64,000 bases of DNA from DCFW01 sp963790715 (GCA_963790715.1 CAWBPN010000018.1:992001-1056000); one strand, 5' to 3'; counted from the stretch's first letter, positions 54,203-63,324 are shown. Translations and numbers: made by a program. Notes: a model not told the origin generated them from the letters alone.

Positions 54203-56629
54203 TTATTTTGTCTTTGCCTTTGATGCTTTCTTTTTAGGTGCAGCCTTTTTTGTAGTGGCGGCCTTTTTAGTAGCAGCTTTACCGGCAACTACCTTTTTAG
54301 CTACTGTTTTCTTGGCTCCGCGTTTAACTTTCTCAGGTTTCTCGCCTTGTTTGTCAATGAGAGCGTGGCAACCTTCCAACGTTAGTTCTTCAGGCTTTTG
54401 TGTCTTTGGAATTTTGTAGTTGTTGCCTTTATATGAGATATAAGGGCCGAAACGACCGTTAAGAACATGGAGGTCTTCTCCTTCAAAAACCTTGATGATC
54501 TTCTTTTTATCAGCTTCACGTTTAGCTTGAATTAGCTCGGTGGCTTCACCAAGTGTGATGTTCATCGGGTCTTTATCTTTAGGAATGGAAACATACAATG
54601 AATCATTATGTATGTACGGGCCGAAACGTCCTACGTTTGCAGTTACTGTTTTGCCTTCGAAATCTCCTAGAGTGCGTGGTAACTTGAAAAGTTCAAGAGC
54701 TTCGTCAAGAGTGATTGTTTCTATAGATTGATTCTTTCTTAAGGATGAGAAGCGTGGCTTTTCTTCGTCATCGGCAGTACCTATTTGTACTACAGGACCG
54801 AAACGTCCTATTTTTACCGATACAGGTTTACCGCTCTTAGGATCGGTTCCAAGCATTCGTTCACCCACTTTGTGCTCCATTTTGGTTTTTTCAGTGGCTT
54901 CAACTTCGGGATGGAACTGTTTATAGAAATCTTGTAAAGTAATTGTCCATCTCTTTTTACCTTCAGCTATTTCATCGAATTCTTTTTCAACGTTGGCTGT
55001 AAAGTTGTAGTCCATAATTTCCGGGAAGAACTGTATAAGGAAATCGTTGACTACCGTACCTGTGTCGGTAGGCATCAATTTTTGTTTTTCAGCTCCTACG
55101 GTTTCTTTTTTTGCAGATTCGTCTATCTTGCCGGCTTTCAATGTCAGCAGCTTAAAGCTTTGTGGTTGGCCTTCTTTGCTGTCTTTCACTATATATTCGC
55201 GTTGCTGAATGGTTGAGATGGTCGGCGCGTATGTTGACGGACGCCCTATGCCAAGTTCTTCTAGCTTGTGCACAAGTGTGGCTTCGTTGAAACGAGACGG
55301 GTGTTGCGTATATCGTTCAATGGCTTGAATTTCTTTATATTTTAATTCTTCTCCTTCTTTCATCGGGGGCAACCAGCCGTTTCCTTCGTTTTGCTCCTGA
55401 GATTCATCATCAGATGATTCGCGATACAGACGCAAGAATCCGTCGAATAAGATAACTTCACCTGTGGCAACAAAATGATAGTCATCATTGTTACCGACAT
55501 TTATGTTTACAATGGTACGTTCTACCGATGCTTCGGTCATTTGAGAAGCTACGGTACGTTTCCAAATGAGGTCGTATAGCTTTTTGAAATCCGCTTCACC
55601 TTTTATTTCATGTACATCAATATTTGTGGGGCGGATAGCCTCATGAGCTTCTTGTGCACCTTTTGATGTGGTGTTGAACTGGCGAGTGTGAGAATATTCT
55701 TTGCCCATCGTCTTGGTAATCTCGTCGCGGCTTGCACCTAGAGCAAGTGTGGAAAGGTTTACCGAGTCGGTTCTCATGTATGTTATTTGTCCCGATTCAT
55801 ATAATTGTTGAGCTATTACCATTGTGCGTGATACGGAAAAGCCTAATTTGCGTGCGGCCTCTTGTTGTAGCGTTGATGTAGTGAACGGAGGAGCAGGGTA
55901 TTTTTTCAAAGGCTTCTTTGTTATTGAAGAAATGGTAAAGAGTTCATTCTTGCATGTTTCAAGAAAAGCCTTAGCTTCGTCAAACGTATTAAAACGTTTG
56001 CTTAAATCTGCTTTAACTTCTTTGCCGTCGGGAAGAGAGAAGATAGCCGATACACGATAATAGTTCTGAGATTTAAAATTGTTTATTTCGCGTTCGCGCT
56101 CCACGATAAGACGTACGGCAACTGATTGCACGCGTCCGGCAGATAATGCAGGCTTAACTTTTTTCCATAATATCGGCGAAAGTTCGAAACCCACAATGCG
56201 GTCAAGCACGCGACGTGCCTGTTGGGCGTCTACCAGATTAATATCTATTGTTCTAGGTTCTTCGATGGCCTTTAGTATGGCATTCTTGGTAATTTCGTGA
56301 AATACGATACGTTTTGATTTTTCAGGCGTCAGTCCAAGCACTTCGTATAAGTGCCATGAGATAGCTTCTCCCTCGCGGTCCTCATCGGATGCGAGCCATA
56401 CCATGTCGGCTTTTTTCGCTTCCTTTTTCAGTTCGCTTACAATTGCTTTCTTGTCAGCGGGTATCTCGTATGTCGGTTTGAAGTCATGCTCACAATCAAC
56501 ACTGAGGTCTTTCTTTTTAAGGTCACGTATGTGTCCATAACTTGACAGCACTTCGTAATCTTTACCTAAGAATTTTCCGATAGTCTTCGCCTTAGCGGGG
56601 GACTCAACAATCACGAGGTTTTTAAGCAT
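54203..56629 (-). CDS. topA: DNA topoisomerase I
   Basis: It relaxes negative supercoils by cutting one strand. The Toprim start LVIVESPAKAKTIGKFLG is at the N-terminus, DEDREGEAISWHL holds the metal aspartates, and the catalytic tyrosine is in ITYMRTDSVNLS near residue 283. The C-terminus has no zinc fingers but has at least three GRFGP repeats (KIGRFGPVVQIG, NVGRFGPYIHN, LNGRFGPYISYKG) and a Lys/Ala-rich tail of about 45 residues. The length of 808 is usual for Bacteroidetes. Confidence 0.97.
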   Translation of the reverse strand: MLKNLVIVESPAKAKTIGKFLGKDYEVLSSYGHIRDLKKKDLSVDCEHDFKPTYEIPADKKAIVSELKKEAKKADMVWLASDEDREGEAISWHLYEVLGLTPEKSKRIVFHEITKNAILKAIEEPRTIDINLVDAQQARRVLDRIVGFELSPILWKKVKPALSAGRVQSVAVRLIVEREREINNFKSQNYYRVSAIFSLPDGKEVKADLSKRFNTFDEAKAFLETCKNELFTISSITKKPLKKYPAPPFTTSTLQQEAARKLGFSVSRTMVIAQQLYESGQITYMRTDSVNLSTLALGASRDEITKTMGKEYSHTRQFNTTSKGAQEAHEAIRPTNIDVHEIKGEADFKKLYDLIWKRTVASQMTEASVERTIVNINVGNNDDYHFVATGEVILFDGFLRLYRESSDDESQEQNEGNGWLPPMKEGEELKYKEIQAIERYTQHPSRFNEATLVHKLEELGIGRPSTYAPTISTIQQREYIVKDSKEGQPQSFKLLTLKAGKIDESAKKETVGAEKQKLMPTDTGTVVNDFLIQFFPEIMDYNFTANVEKEFDEIAEGKKRWTITLQDFYKQFHPEVEATEKTKMEHKVGERMLGTDPKSGKPVSVKIGRFGPVVQIGTADDEEKPRFSSLRKNQSIETITLDEALELFKLPRTLGDFEGKTVTANVGRFGPYIHNDSLYVSIPKDKDPMNITLGEATELIQAKREADKKKIIKVFEGEDLHVLNGRFGPYISYKGNNYKIPKTQKPEELTLEGCHALIDKQGEKPEKVKRGAKKTVAKKVVAGKAATKKAATTKKAAPKKKASKAKTK

Positions 56630-56659
56630 ATTATCTTTCTTTCATTTTTAAATTCGCCG

Positions 56660-56667
56660 CAAAAGTA
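56660..56667 (-). promoter_or_regulatory. Candidate -7 box for topA
   Basis: TACTTTTG on the minus strand, 31 bases before the topA start, matches TAnnTTTG. Confidence 0.45.
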
Positions 56668-56751
56668 GAAAAAACTTATGTTCTATACCTTATATAATAG
56701 AAAGAATTTTATTTTTTTTGAAAAAATAATGTTTTATAGCTCTATTATTCC

Positions 56752-56759
56752 TACTTTTG
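56752..56759 (+). promoter_or_regulatory. -7 box for the SpmA/SpmB-like gene
   Basis: TACTTTTG matches TAnnTTTG and lies 27 bases before the ATG at 56786. It falls inside the longer open frame, supporting the later start. Confidence 0.5.
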
Positions 56760-56785
56760 TGCATATTATCAGTAAACGAAAATAT

Positions 56786-58021
56786 ATGGTACTTAATTAT
56801 ATTTGGGTTGGGCTTTTCTTTGTAGCTATGATTGTGGCGATTATTAAATTGATATTTTTCGGAGATATCAATGTTTTTACTAACATCATCAATGCTACAT
56901 TCAGTTCATCTAAAACCGCCTTTGAAATATCAATAGGACTAACCGGCGTGCTGTCTCTTTGGCTAGGAATTATGAAGATAGGTGAAAAGAGCGGATTGAT
57001 AAATGTGCTTTCACGTTGGTTAAGCCCGGTGTTTTCGAAGCTTTTCCCGGATATACCTAAAGGGCATCCAGCATCAGGTTCAATATTTATGAATCTTGCA
57101 GCAAATATGATGGGACTTGACAATGCAGCCACTCCGTTGGGATTGAAGGCGATGGAAGAGTTGCAATCTATAAACCCTAAAAAAGATACTGCAAGTAACC
57201 CTATGATTATGTTTTTAGTGCTGAATACTTCAGGGTTGGTTATTATACCAGTAAGTATTATGGTGTACCGTGCACAACAGGGTGCGGCGCAGCCGATGGA
57301 TGTGTTTTTACCCATATTGATTTCCACTATTTCAGCAGCAATGATAGGTGTGATTGTTACCAGTATATACCAACGAATCAATTTGTTCAACCGTACGATA
57401 ATGTTGTTCTTCGGTGGAATAGTAGTGTTCTTGGGTGGCATGATATTCTTATTTTCCAAGGCTAACAAGGCTTATATCAATACATATTCCACATTGGTGG
57501 CAAATATTTTCTTGTTTTCGGTGATTATATTATTCATCTTCAATGGTATCAGAAAGAAGATAAATGTGTACGACGCCTTTGTTGAAGGGGCGAAAGACGG
57601 ATTTAGTACGGCTGTCAGAATCATTCCTTATTTGGTTGCTATCTTGGTGGCCGTAGGTGTCTTTCGTGCTTCAGGTGCTATGGATTTGTTGATAAAAGGC
57701 ATAACGGTCGGGTTACAAGCCTGTCATATCAATACCGATTTCGTAGGCGCTTTGCCTACAATGTTGATGAAGCCGTTAAGCGGTAGCGGTTCGCGTGGAT
57801 TAATGGTCGATGCCATGGCAACATACGGAGCCGATAGCTTTGTTGGGCGTTTGGCCTGCGTGATGCAAGGTTCTACGGATACCACTTTCTATATATTGGC
57901 AGTGTATTTCGGCAGTGTCGGCATAACCAAAACACGTCATGCCGTCACTTGCGGACTGATTGCCGACTTCGCAGGGTCGCTGATAGCAATACCTCTTTGT
58001 TACTTATTTTTCGGACATTAA
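56786..58021 (+). CDS. SpmA/SpmB fusion, nucleoside-recognition (Gate) domain membrane protein
   Basis: A protein of 411 residues with about nine membrane segments that corresponds to SpmA and SpmB of spore formers in one chain. The two Gate domains are seen in SLWLGIMKIGEKSGLINVLSRWLSP with NLAANMMGLDNAATPLGLKAM, and in FVEGAKDGFSTAVRIIPYLVAILVAVGVFRASGAMDLL with SGSGSRGLMVDAM. Bacteroidetes do not sporulate, so the role is unknown and probably transport. The open frame starts at 56678, but a promoter box lies within it, and the ATG at 56786 (MVLNYIWVG) begins the first membrane segment. Confidence 0.85.
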   Translation: MVLNYIWVGLFFVAMIVAIIKLIFFGDINVFTNIINATFSSSKTAFEISIGLTGVLSLWLGIMKIGEKSGLINVLSRWLSPVFSKLFPDIPKGHPASGSIFMNLAANMMGLDNAATPLGLKAMEELQSINPKKDTASNPMIMFLVLNTSGLVIIPVSIMVYRAQQGAAQPMDVFLPILISTISAAMIGVIVTSIYQRINLFNRTIMLFFGGIVVFLGGMIFLFSKANKAYINTYSTLVANIFLFSVIILFIFNGIRKKINVYDAFVEGAKDGFSTAVRIIPYLVAILVAVGVFRASGAMDLLIKGITVGLQACHINTDFVGALPTMLMKPLSGSGSRGLMVDAMATYGADSFVGRLACVMQGSTDTTFYILAVYFGSVGITKTRHAVTCGLIADFAGSLIAIPLCYLFFGH

Positions 58022-58032
58022 AGAATTAAGAT

Positions 58033-58443
58033 ATGATTAGTTATCAATCGGAAGACATTAAAATGCCGAATATAAAGAAACGTGAAACCTCAGCCTGGAT
58101 ACGAGCAGTGGCAGATAGTTACGACAAGAAACTTGGCGATATTGCATATATATTTTGTAGCGATGCCAAGATTTTGGAAGTGAATAAACAATTTCTGGAG
58201 CATGATTACTATACGGATATAATTACGTTTGACTATGATAACGATAATGTAATTTCAGGTGATGTTTTCATTAGTCTTGATACGGTTAAGAGTAATGCGG
58301 AATTATTCCACACTACGTATGAAAAAGAATTGCATCGCGTAATTATTCACGGTATTCTTCACCTTGTCGGAATTAATGACAAAGGACCGGGAGAGCGTGA
58401 AATTATGGAGGCAGCCGAAAACAAAGCACTGGCAATGTTGTGA
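58033..58443 (+). CDS. ybeY: rRNA maturation RNase YbeY
   Basis: A 136-residue single-strand RNase used in 16S rRNA processing and ribosome quality control. The metal site begins with IIHGILHLVGIND; two histidines of HGxLHLxGxxH are present, while the third position is Asp. As I recall, Bacteroidetes YbeY proteins commonly carry a DK at this place. It starts 11 bases after the SpmA/SpmB-like gene. Confidence 0.92.
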   Translation: MISYQSEDIKMPNIKKRETSAWIRAVADSYDKKLGDIAYIFCSDAKILEVNKQFLEHDYYTDIITFDYDNDNVISGDVFISLDTVKSNAELFHTTYEKELHRVIIHGILHLVGINDKGPGEREIMEAAENKALAML

Positions 58444-58459
58444 TATATTTTCTTTTTTG

Positions 58460-58467
58460 TAAATTTG
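58460..58467 (+). promoter_or_regulatory. Candidate -7 box for ruvB
   Basis: TAAATTTG matches TAnnTTTG and lies 20 bases before the ruvB start codon, in the 44-base gap after ybeY. Confidence 0.4.
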
Positions 58468-58487
58468 TGGCAAGAACAAAATAATTT

Positions 58488-59510
58488 ATGGAAGATTTCA
58501 ACATACGTGAACAATCGCTGTCTACTACTGAAAAAGAGTTCGAGAATGTACTTAGACCACTTAGATTTGAGGATTTTCACGGACAAGATAAGATAGTGGA
58601 GAATCTGCGTATTTTTGTGAAAGCTGCAAAACTGCGCGGGGAAGCACTTGACCACGTGCTCTTGCACGGACCTCCCGGACTGGGTAAAACAACACTGTCG
58701 AATATTATAGCTAATGAATTGGGAGTAGGTTTCAAGGTTACTTCGGGACCTGTGCTTGACAAGCCCGGTGATTTGGCTGGTGTCCTCACAAGTCTTGAAG
58801 CAAATGATGTGCTTTTCATTGACGAAATTCACCGTCTTTCACCGGTTGTAGAAGAATACCTTTACAGTGCAATGGAGGATTATCGCATTGATATTATGAT
58901 AGATAAAGGTCCTTCAGCGCGCAGTATCCAGATAGATTTAAATCCTTTCACGTTAGTCGGAGCCACAACACGTAGTGGGTTGTTGACAGCTCCTTTGCGT
59001 GCGCGTTTCGGCATAAATCTGCATTTCGAATATTATGACGAAGATATACTGAAGCAAATTGTAACGCGTTCGGCAGGTATACTGAATGTGCCTATTGACA
59101 ATAATGCAGCGGGCGAAATCGCACGTCGCAGCAGGGGAACGCCACGTGTGGCAAATGCATTACTTCGCCGCGTACGCGACTTTGCACAAGTGAAAGGTTC
59201 GGGCAAAATTGATATTGAGATTGCTCGTTATGCTTTGGAAGCTCTCAACATTGACCGGTATGGATTGGATGAGGTAGATAACAAGCTGCTTTGTACGATC
59301 ATCGATAAATTCGGTGGCGGTCCTGTTGGATTGACTACTATATCTACCGCTTTAGGCGAAGATTCAGGTACGGTTGAAGAAGTATATGAACCTTTTCTTA
59401 TCAAGGAAGGCTTTTTAAAACGCACGCCGCGTGGCAGGGAAGTGACTGCGCTTGCCTATAAGCATTTAGGCAGAGAGCATTTTAATACTCAAGGAACATT
59501 GTTTGATTAA
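58488..59510 (+). CDS. ruvB: Holliday junction branch migration helicase RuvB
   Basis: RuvB hexamers drive branch migration with RuvA. Walker A GPPGLGKTTL is at residues 61-70, Walker B is LFIDEIHRL near 103, and the sensor region VGATTRSGLLTAPLRARFG is intact. The C-terminal winged helix closes the protein (LIKEGFLKRTPRGREVTALAYKHL). The 340-residue length is normal. ruvA and ruvC are not in the window. Confidence 0.97.
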   Translation: MEDFNIREQSLSTTEKEFENVLRPLRFEDFHGQDKIVENLRIFVKAAKLRGEALDHVLLHGPPGLGKTTLSNIIANELGVGFKVTSGPVLDKPGDLAGVLTSLEANDVLFIDEIHRLSPVVEEYLYSAMEDYRIDIMIDKGPSARSIQIDLNPFTLVGATTRSGLLTAPLRARFGINLHFEYYDEDILKQIVTRSAGILNVPIDNNAAGEIARRSRGTPRVANALLRRVRDFAQVKGSGKIDIEIARYALEALNIDRYGLDEVDNKLLCTIIDKFGGGPVGLTTISTALGEDSGTVEEVYEPFLIKEGFLKRTPRGREVTALAYKHLGREHFNTQGTLFD

Positions 59511-59528
59511 TTTTTAAAACGAGATATT

Positions 59529-60341
59529 ATGAATGAGCTATTTAGTGTAAAAGACAAAGTAGTTATTATTACCGGAGGATATGGTATCCTTGGCCGTAAC
59601 GTAACAAAGTATTTAGCTGGTGAAGGCGCACAAATGATTATTTTAGGTCGCCGTCCCGAAAAGGGAAATGAACTGGTTGATGAGATTAAAAAGGATGGTT
59701 GTAAAGCATACTTTATGCAGGCTGATGCCACAGATGTAAATGGCTTGAAAGAGTGTCGTGCGCAAATTATGGAAAAATTCGGTAAAATAGATGTATTGAT
59801 TAATGCAGCCGGAGGTAATAAACCTGGGGCTGTTATCCAACCCAATCAATATACATTTGATTTAAAATTGGATGATTTGAAAGATGTTATTGATTTGAAT
59901 CTTTACGGAACTATTATTCCTACAATGGTATTTGCCGAGGAGATGGCAAAAGCGAAGAAGGGTGTTATTCTTAATTTTTCATCAATGGCTTCGTTCCGCC
60001 CGATGACACGTGTGGTAGGGTATAGTGCTGCAAAGGCAGCTATCAACAGCTTTACTGAATTCATGGCAGGTGAGCTTGCAATAAAATTCGGTGAAGGTTT
60101 GCGTGTCAATGCTATTGCTCCGGGTTTCTTCCTGACGCAACAAAACAAGACATTGATGACAAATCCTGATGGCAGTTGGTCTGACCGTGCCAAATCTGTA
60201 ATAGCACATACGCCTTTCCGCCGCTTGGGACAACCGTCTGAAATTAATGGAACTATTCAGTATCTGATCAGCGATGCATCCAGTTTCGTTACCGGTGTTG
60301 TTGTTCCTGTTGATGGTGGATTTAATGCGTTCGCCATATAA
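59529..60341 (+). CDS. SDR-family oxidoreductase, D-mannonate (fructuronate) oxidoreductase-like
   Basis: A 270-residue short-chain dehydrogenase. The NAD(P)-binding TGGYGILG is at 15-22, NAAGG at 92-96, the catalytic Ser in NFSSMAS near 151 and YSAAK at 165-169. The insertion NKPGAVIQPNQYTFDLKLDDL and the ending FVTGVVVPVDGGFNAFAI resemble Bacteroidetes proteins annotated as D-mannonate oxidoreductase, which would interconvert fructuronate and mannonate. No uxuA or other hexuronate gene is nearby, so the substrate is uncertain. It follows ruvB by 18 bases. Confidence 0.85.
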   Translation: MNELFSVKDKVVIITGGYGILGRNVTKYLAGEGAQMIILGRRPEKGNELVDEIKKDGCKAYFMQADATDVNGLKECRAQIMEKFGKIDVLINAAGGNKPGAVIQPNQYTFDLKLDDLKDVIDLNLYGTIIPTMVFAEEMAKAKKGVILNFSSMASFRPMTRVVGYSAAKAAINSFTEFMAGELAIKFGEGLRVNAIAPGFFLTQQNKTLMTNPDGSWSDRAKSVIAHTPFRRLGQPSEINGTIQYLISDASSFVTGVVVPVDGGFNAFAI

Positions 60342-60351
60342 AATAAAAAAA

Positions 60352-60372
60352 GGTTTGTCATCTCGACAAACC
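60352..60372. terminator. Hairpin GGTTTGTC/GACAAACC after the SDR gene
   Basis: Eight-base perfect arms (60352-60359 and 60365-60372) around ATCTC. Seven A residues precede it, so a U-tract follows the stem on the minus strand; on the plus strand there is no T-run. It lies 29 bases before a micro-ORF and could be a leader structure instead of a terminator. Confidence 0.5.
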
Positions 60373-60400
60373 AATCTTCGTTAACCTTAAATCTAATACT

Positions 60401-60457
60401 ATGAAAAACACATTGCAAATGTACCGCTATTTTGGTAACCTCCAAGTGTTTTGGTAA
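60401..60457 (+). CDS. Possible 18-residue leader peptide or micro-ORF
   Basis: The frame ATG AAA AAC ... TGG TAA encodes MKNTLQMYRYFGNLQVFW. It is preceded by TTAACCTTAAATCTAATACT, contains several aromatic residues, and sits after a small hairpin in a 353-base gap. The arrangement suggests a translated leader or a conserved intergenic element, but there is no direct proof of translation. The next gene is 238 bases away. Confidence 0.35.
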   Translation: MKNTLQMYRYFGNLQVFW

Positions 60458-60658
60458 TAAAATGTATGTTCTACAACATAGTTTAATTATTCAAGCTCCA
60501 TATTAACAAATAGTTTCAAAAGATAGTCCTCCGTAAAACATCTTTTTACTAATAGGACATTAGTAAGAGATTAGAAGTTTGGATGCATTTAATATGTCAA
60601 AGTGATATTTTTTGTATTAAAACAATATTAAATTGTTGTATGATTCATTTTTATACTC
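60458..60658. other. Gap before the regulatory-like-domain gene with an 8-bp dyad
   Basis: TTACTAAT (60546-60553) and ATTAGTAA (60559-60566) form a perfect inverted repeat around AGGAC, and TATGTTC/ACAACATA lies near 60464. Nothing else was recognised. Confidence 0.35.
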
Positions 60659-60666
60659 TATCTTTG
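60636..60666 (+). promoter_or_regulatory. Candidate promoter of the regulatory-like-domain gene
   Basis: TTG (60636-60638) and TATCTTTG (60659-60666) are spaced 20 bases apart, and the start codon is 28 bases downstream. Confidence 0.6.
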
Positions 60667-60694
60667 TCGCGTAAAACTTAATAGAGAGTGCGAA

Positions 60695-61087
60695 ATGAAA
60701 AAATTAATGTTGTTTTTGGCGTTTACGTTTATCTATGTAACTAACAATTATGCTGCTGATAGGCAAGGCAAAAAGGCGGTTACAGGTGTTGTCATTTCCA
60801 ACGAAGACGGTCAACCTTTACAGGGTGTCTCAATTGTTGTTAAGAACAGCAATATTAAGGCTATTACCGATGAAGACGGAGAATTCACATTGTCGCAAAT
60901 TCCTGCCAATGCCAAGTCTCTTGTCGTTGAATTCATAGGAATGAAACCTCAGGAAGTAAATATCAAAAAAGACATGTATATCGTTCTGAATTCAACCGCT
61001 GAAAGAGTTAGCAGTATTTATACAGCTGCCCAAGAAGAGGAGATGGCACTTTCAGTAAATAAATCAAAAACAGACGTAGTGAGATAA
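60695..61087 (+). CDS. Lone carboxypeptidase-regulatory-like domain protein
   Basis: A 130-residue exported protein with a signal peptide (to about residue 20) and one carboxypeptidase-regulatory-like beta-sandwich (AVTGVVISNEDGQPLQGVSIVV ... AKSLVVEFIGMKPQEV). The domain is closely similar to the N-terminal domain of the SusC protein at 43.7 kb, but no plug or barrel follows; the tail of about 30 residues (ERVSSIYTAAQEEEMAL...) is unrelated. It may be a free-standing protein or a remnant of a SusC gene. Its end overlaps the convergent helix-hairpin-helix gene by 24 bases. Confidence 0.75.
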   Translation: MKKLMLFLAFTFIYVTNNYAADRQGKKAVTGVVISNEDGQPLQGVSIVVKNSNIKAITDEDGEFTLSQIPANAKSLVVEFIGMKPQEVNIKKDMYIVLNSTAERVSSIYTAAQEEEMALSVNKSKTDVVR

Positions 61088-61993
61088 GCGTTCAAAATCT
61101 TTTTGTGTGAATTCGCTGTAAAGACGAAGTTGCTGTAAACTCTTAATGGCACCGAATTTCTTGCGGTGCTCAATTATTACTTTTGCTTGATAGAAATTTA
61201 TGTAAGGATGGCGCATTAACCCTGAAAGCGTCAGCTTATTTATGTCTAATGTATGTTTAGGCTCTTCGGTGAGTCTGAACCATTTGTCTGTTGACGCAGG
61301 ATAATGGGGAATATCATGCAGTTGATTGACGTTGTAGAATCCTCCCAAGCGTTGACGGTAGCGAACAATGGCAGAAGCAAGTCCTGAACCTATGCCGGGT
61401 ATCTTTGAGAGTTCTGCCGTGTCGGCTTTGTTTAATGCTATAACAGTGCCTTGCGGATACTTGAAATATTTTATTGAATCGGACTTTGAGCGCTTGAAGT
61501 GAAGCGTGTCTTTCGGCTTTTTCAAGTAACTGTCACCTATAACTATATAAGGGCGAAGCATTTCATATTGCCACGTATATAATCCGTAAACACGTTGAAA
61601 ATCCTCCGGTTTGCGAAACTTACCTCCTTTTTTGCGATAATGAATAATGTTTTTTGCGATAAATCCCGGTAGCCCCAGGCGGATAAGCGTGATTGAATCT
61701 GCCGTGTTCGGGTCAAACGGCGCAAGGATAGGCTTCGGTTTACCGCGAAAATATTTATTTGTATAGTAATCGTAACTGTCCCATTGCTTTTTGGTGCGAT
61801 ATATTGATGATATAAAGCGGTCATAAGCAGCTTTGTCTTTTGAAGAAAGTTTGATGAGGTTCTCAGGTTCTTTTAGGTATGTTATGAATACGCTCGCAAG
61901 TATGGTTATGATTGCTATCGCGATAAGAATATAAATTCCCCGTCGTTCTTTTTTTGAATAATAAAAGAATTCTTTCCAAAAAGGCAGTTTCAT
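61064..61993 (-). CDS. Helix-hairpin-helix (ComEA-like) membrane-anchored protein
   Basis: A 309-residue protein with one N-terminal membrane anchor (GIYILIAIAIITILASVFI, residues 19-37) and at least three helix-hairpin-helix DNA-binding modules, marked by NTADSITLIRLGLPGFIAKNI, LNKADTAELSKIPGIGSGLA and DINKLTLSGLMRHPYINFYQA. ComEA proteins bind incoming DNA during transformation; a similar role here is an inference. It follows murF by 23 bases on the same strand. Confidence 0.85.
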   Translation of the reverse strand: MKLPFWKEFFYYSKKERRGIYILIAIAIITILASVFITYLKEPENLIKLSSKDKAAYDRFISSIYRTKKQWDSYDYYTNKYFRGKPKPILAPFDPNTADSITLIRLGLPGFIAKNIIHYRKKGGKFRKPEDFQRVYGLYTWQYEMLRPYIVIGDSYLKKPKDTLHFKRSKSDSIKYFKYPQGTVIALNKADTAELSKIPGIGSGLASAIVRYRQRLGGFYNVNQLHDIPHYPASTDKWFRLTEEPKHTLDINKLTLSGLMRHPYINFYQAKVIIEHRKKFGAIKSLQQLRLYSEFTQKDFERLSHYVCF

Positions 61994-62016
61994 TCAGAGT
62001 GTTTGTTTACTTTGCA

Positions 62017-63324
62017 TTAAAGTTCGTCAACCAATTTGTTGAGATGCATGGAATTACTGCCTTTTATCAGTACCGAAGCACCTGTGATAGGTTGCTTTTG
62101 AAGTTGCGAAATGACATCCTCTACAGAGTTGTAATGTTCAAAAGAGCCTTTCGGTAGTTTGGTTTTGCCGAATTCTTCACCCACCAATATTATACGGTCG
62201 AACAGGTTTTGAGATAATGAGTCAACAATATTCTGATGTTCCTGCATGCTTGTTTTACCCAATTCTTTCATATCACCGAGAATAACTATCTTGTGTTCGA
62301 AATTCATTTTCTCGTAATTTGCAAGAGAGGCGTTCATACTTGTGGGGTTGGCATTGTAAGCATCTATGATGAGGCTGTTATGCTCCGTTTCTTTTAGTTG
62401 TGAGCGACTGTTGCCTGGAGAATAGGCTTCAAGAGCTGAATTGATACGCATAGGGTCAACACCGAAAAAGCGTCCGATAGTAACGGCAGCTAAAGCGTTA
62501 TCGAAATTGTAATCACCAATTAGCTTTGTGTGTACGGTGTAACTTTCTTCGTCTTTACCTGCTTTCCATGAGAATATGAGGAAAGGCGAACACTCTATAA
62601 TCTTTCCGTTAACGTAAAGACCGTCTTTCTTTCCGTAATAAATAGGATTGAGTTTACCGGCAATTTTCATTAAATACCGGTTGTCACGGTTTATAAATAT
62701 TGTGCTGTCGCCTTTGCTTCGCAGATAATCGTATAATTCGCCTTTAGTCTTGATGATGTTTTCGAAACTGCCGAACCCTTGCAAGTGAGCTTTGCCTACG
62801 TTGGTTATTATTCCATAGTCGGGGTCGGCAATATCTACAAGTTCCTTGATGTCACCGGGATGGCTGGCTCCCATTTCAACAACGGCTATATCATGATATG
62901 CTGTTAATCTTAGCAGCGTCAATGGTACACCTATGGAATTGTTCAGATTACCTTCGGTATAAAGCACGTTATGCGCTTCTTTCAAAACAGTGGAAATCAA
63001 TTCTTTTGTAGTCGTTTTCCCATTGGTACCGGTGATACCTATCATCTTTGTACCCATTTGCTCGCGATGATAGTGAGCCAGTTGTTGGAGAGTTTTTAAG
63101 CAATTGTCAACTAAGATGATATGTGAATTTGTTGAGCCGGCGTATTCTGCCTCGTCAACTATGGCATATGTCGAACCGAGTTCCAAAGCTTTGGCGGCAA
63201 ACTTGTTACCGTCGAAATTAGCACCTTTCAGTGCGAAGAACAAAGAACCTTTAGGGCAATTGCGACTATCTGTGGTGACGCATGTGCAATTTAAGAAAAT
63301 CTTATAAAGGATTGAAATGTCCAT
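62017..63324 (-). CDS. murF: UDP-N-acetylmuramoyl-tripeptide--D-alanyl-D-alanine ligase
   Basis: MurF adds D-Ala-D-Ala to the peptidoglycan precursor. The ATP-binding GITGTNGKTTTKE is at 96-108, EMGASHPGDI near 150 is the family's second motif, and IDAYNANPTSM near 320 binds the nucleotide ring. The 435-residue length is normal. It is divergent from folP with about 100 bases between the starts. Confidence 0.96.
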   Translation of the reverse strand: MDISILYKIFLNCTCVTTDSRNCPKGSLFFALKGANFDGNKFAAKALELGSTYAIVDEAEYAGSTNSHIILVDNCLKTLQQLAHYHREQMGTKMIGITGTNGKTTTKELISTVLKEAHNVLYTEGNLNNSIGVPLTLLRLTAYHDIAVVEMGASHPGDIKELVDIADPDYGIITNVGKAHLQGFGSFENIIKTKGELYDYLRSKGDSTIFINRDNRYLMKIAGKLNPIYYGKKDGLYVNGKIIECSPFLIFSWKAGKDEESYTVHTKLIGDYNFDNALAAVTIGRFFGVDPMRINSALEAYSPGNSRSQLKETEHNSLIIDAYNANPTSMNASLANYEKMNFEHKIVILGDMKELGKTSMQEHQNIVDSLSQNLFDRIILVGEEFGKTKLPKGSFEHYNSVEDVISQLQKQPITGASVLIKGSNSMHLNKLVDEL

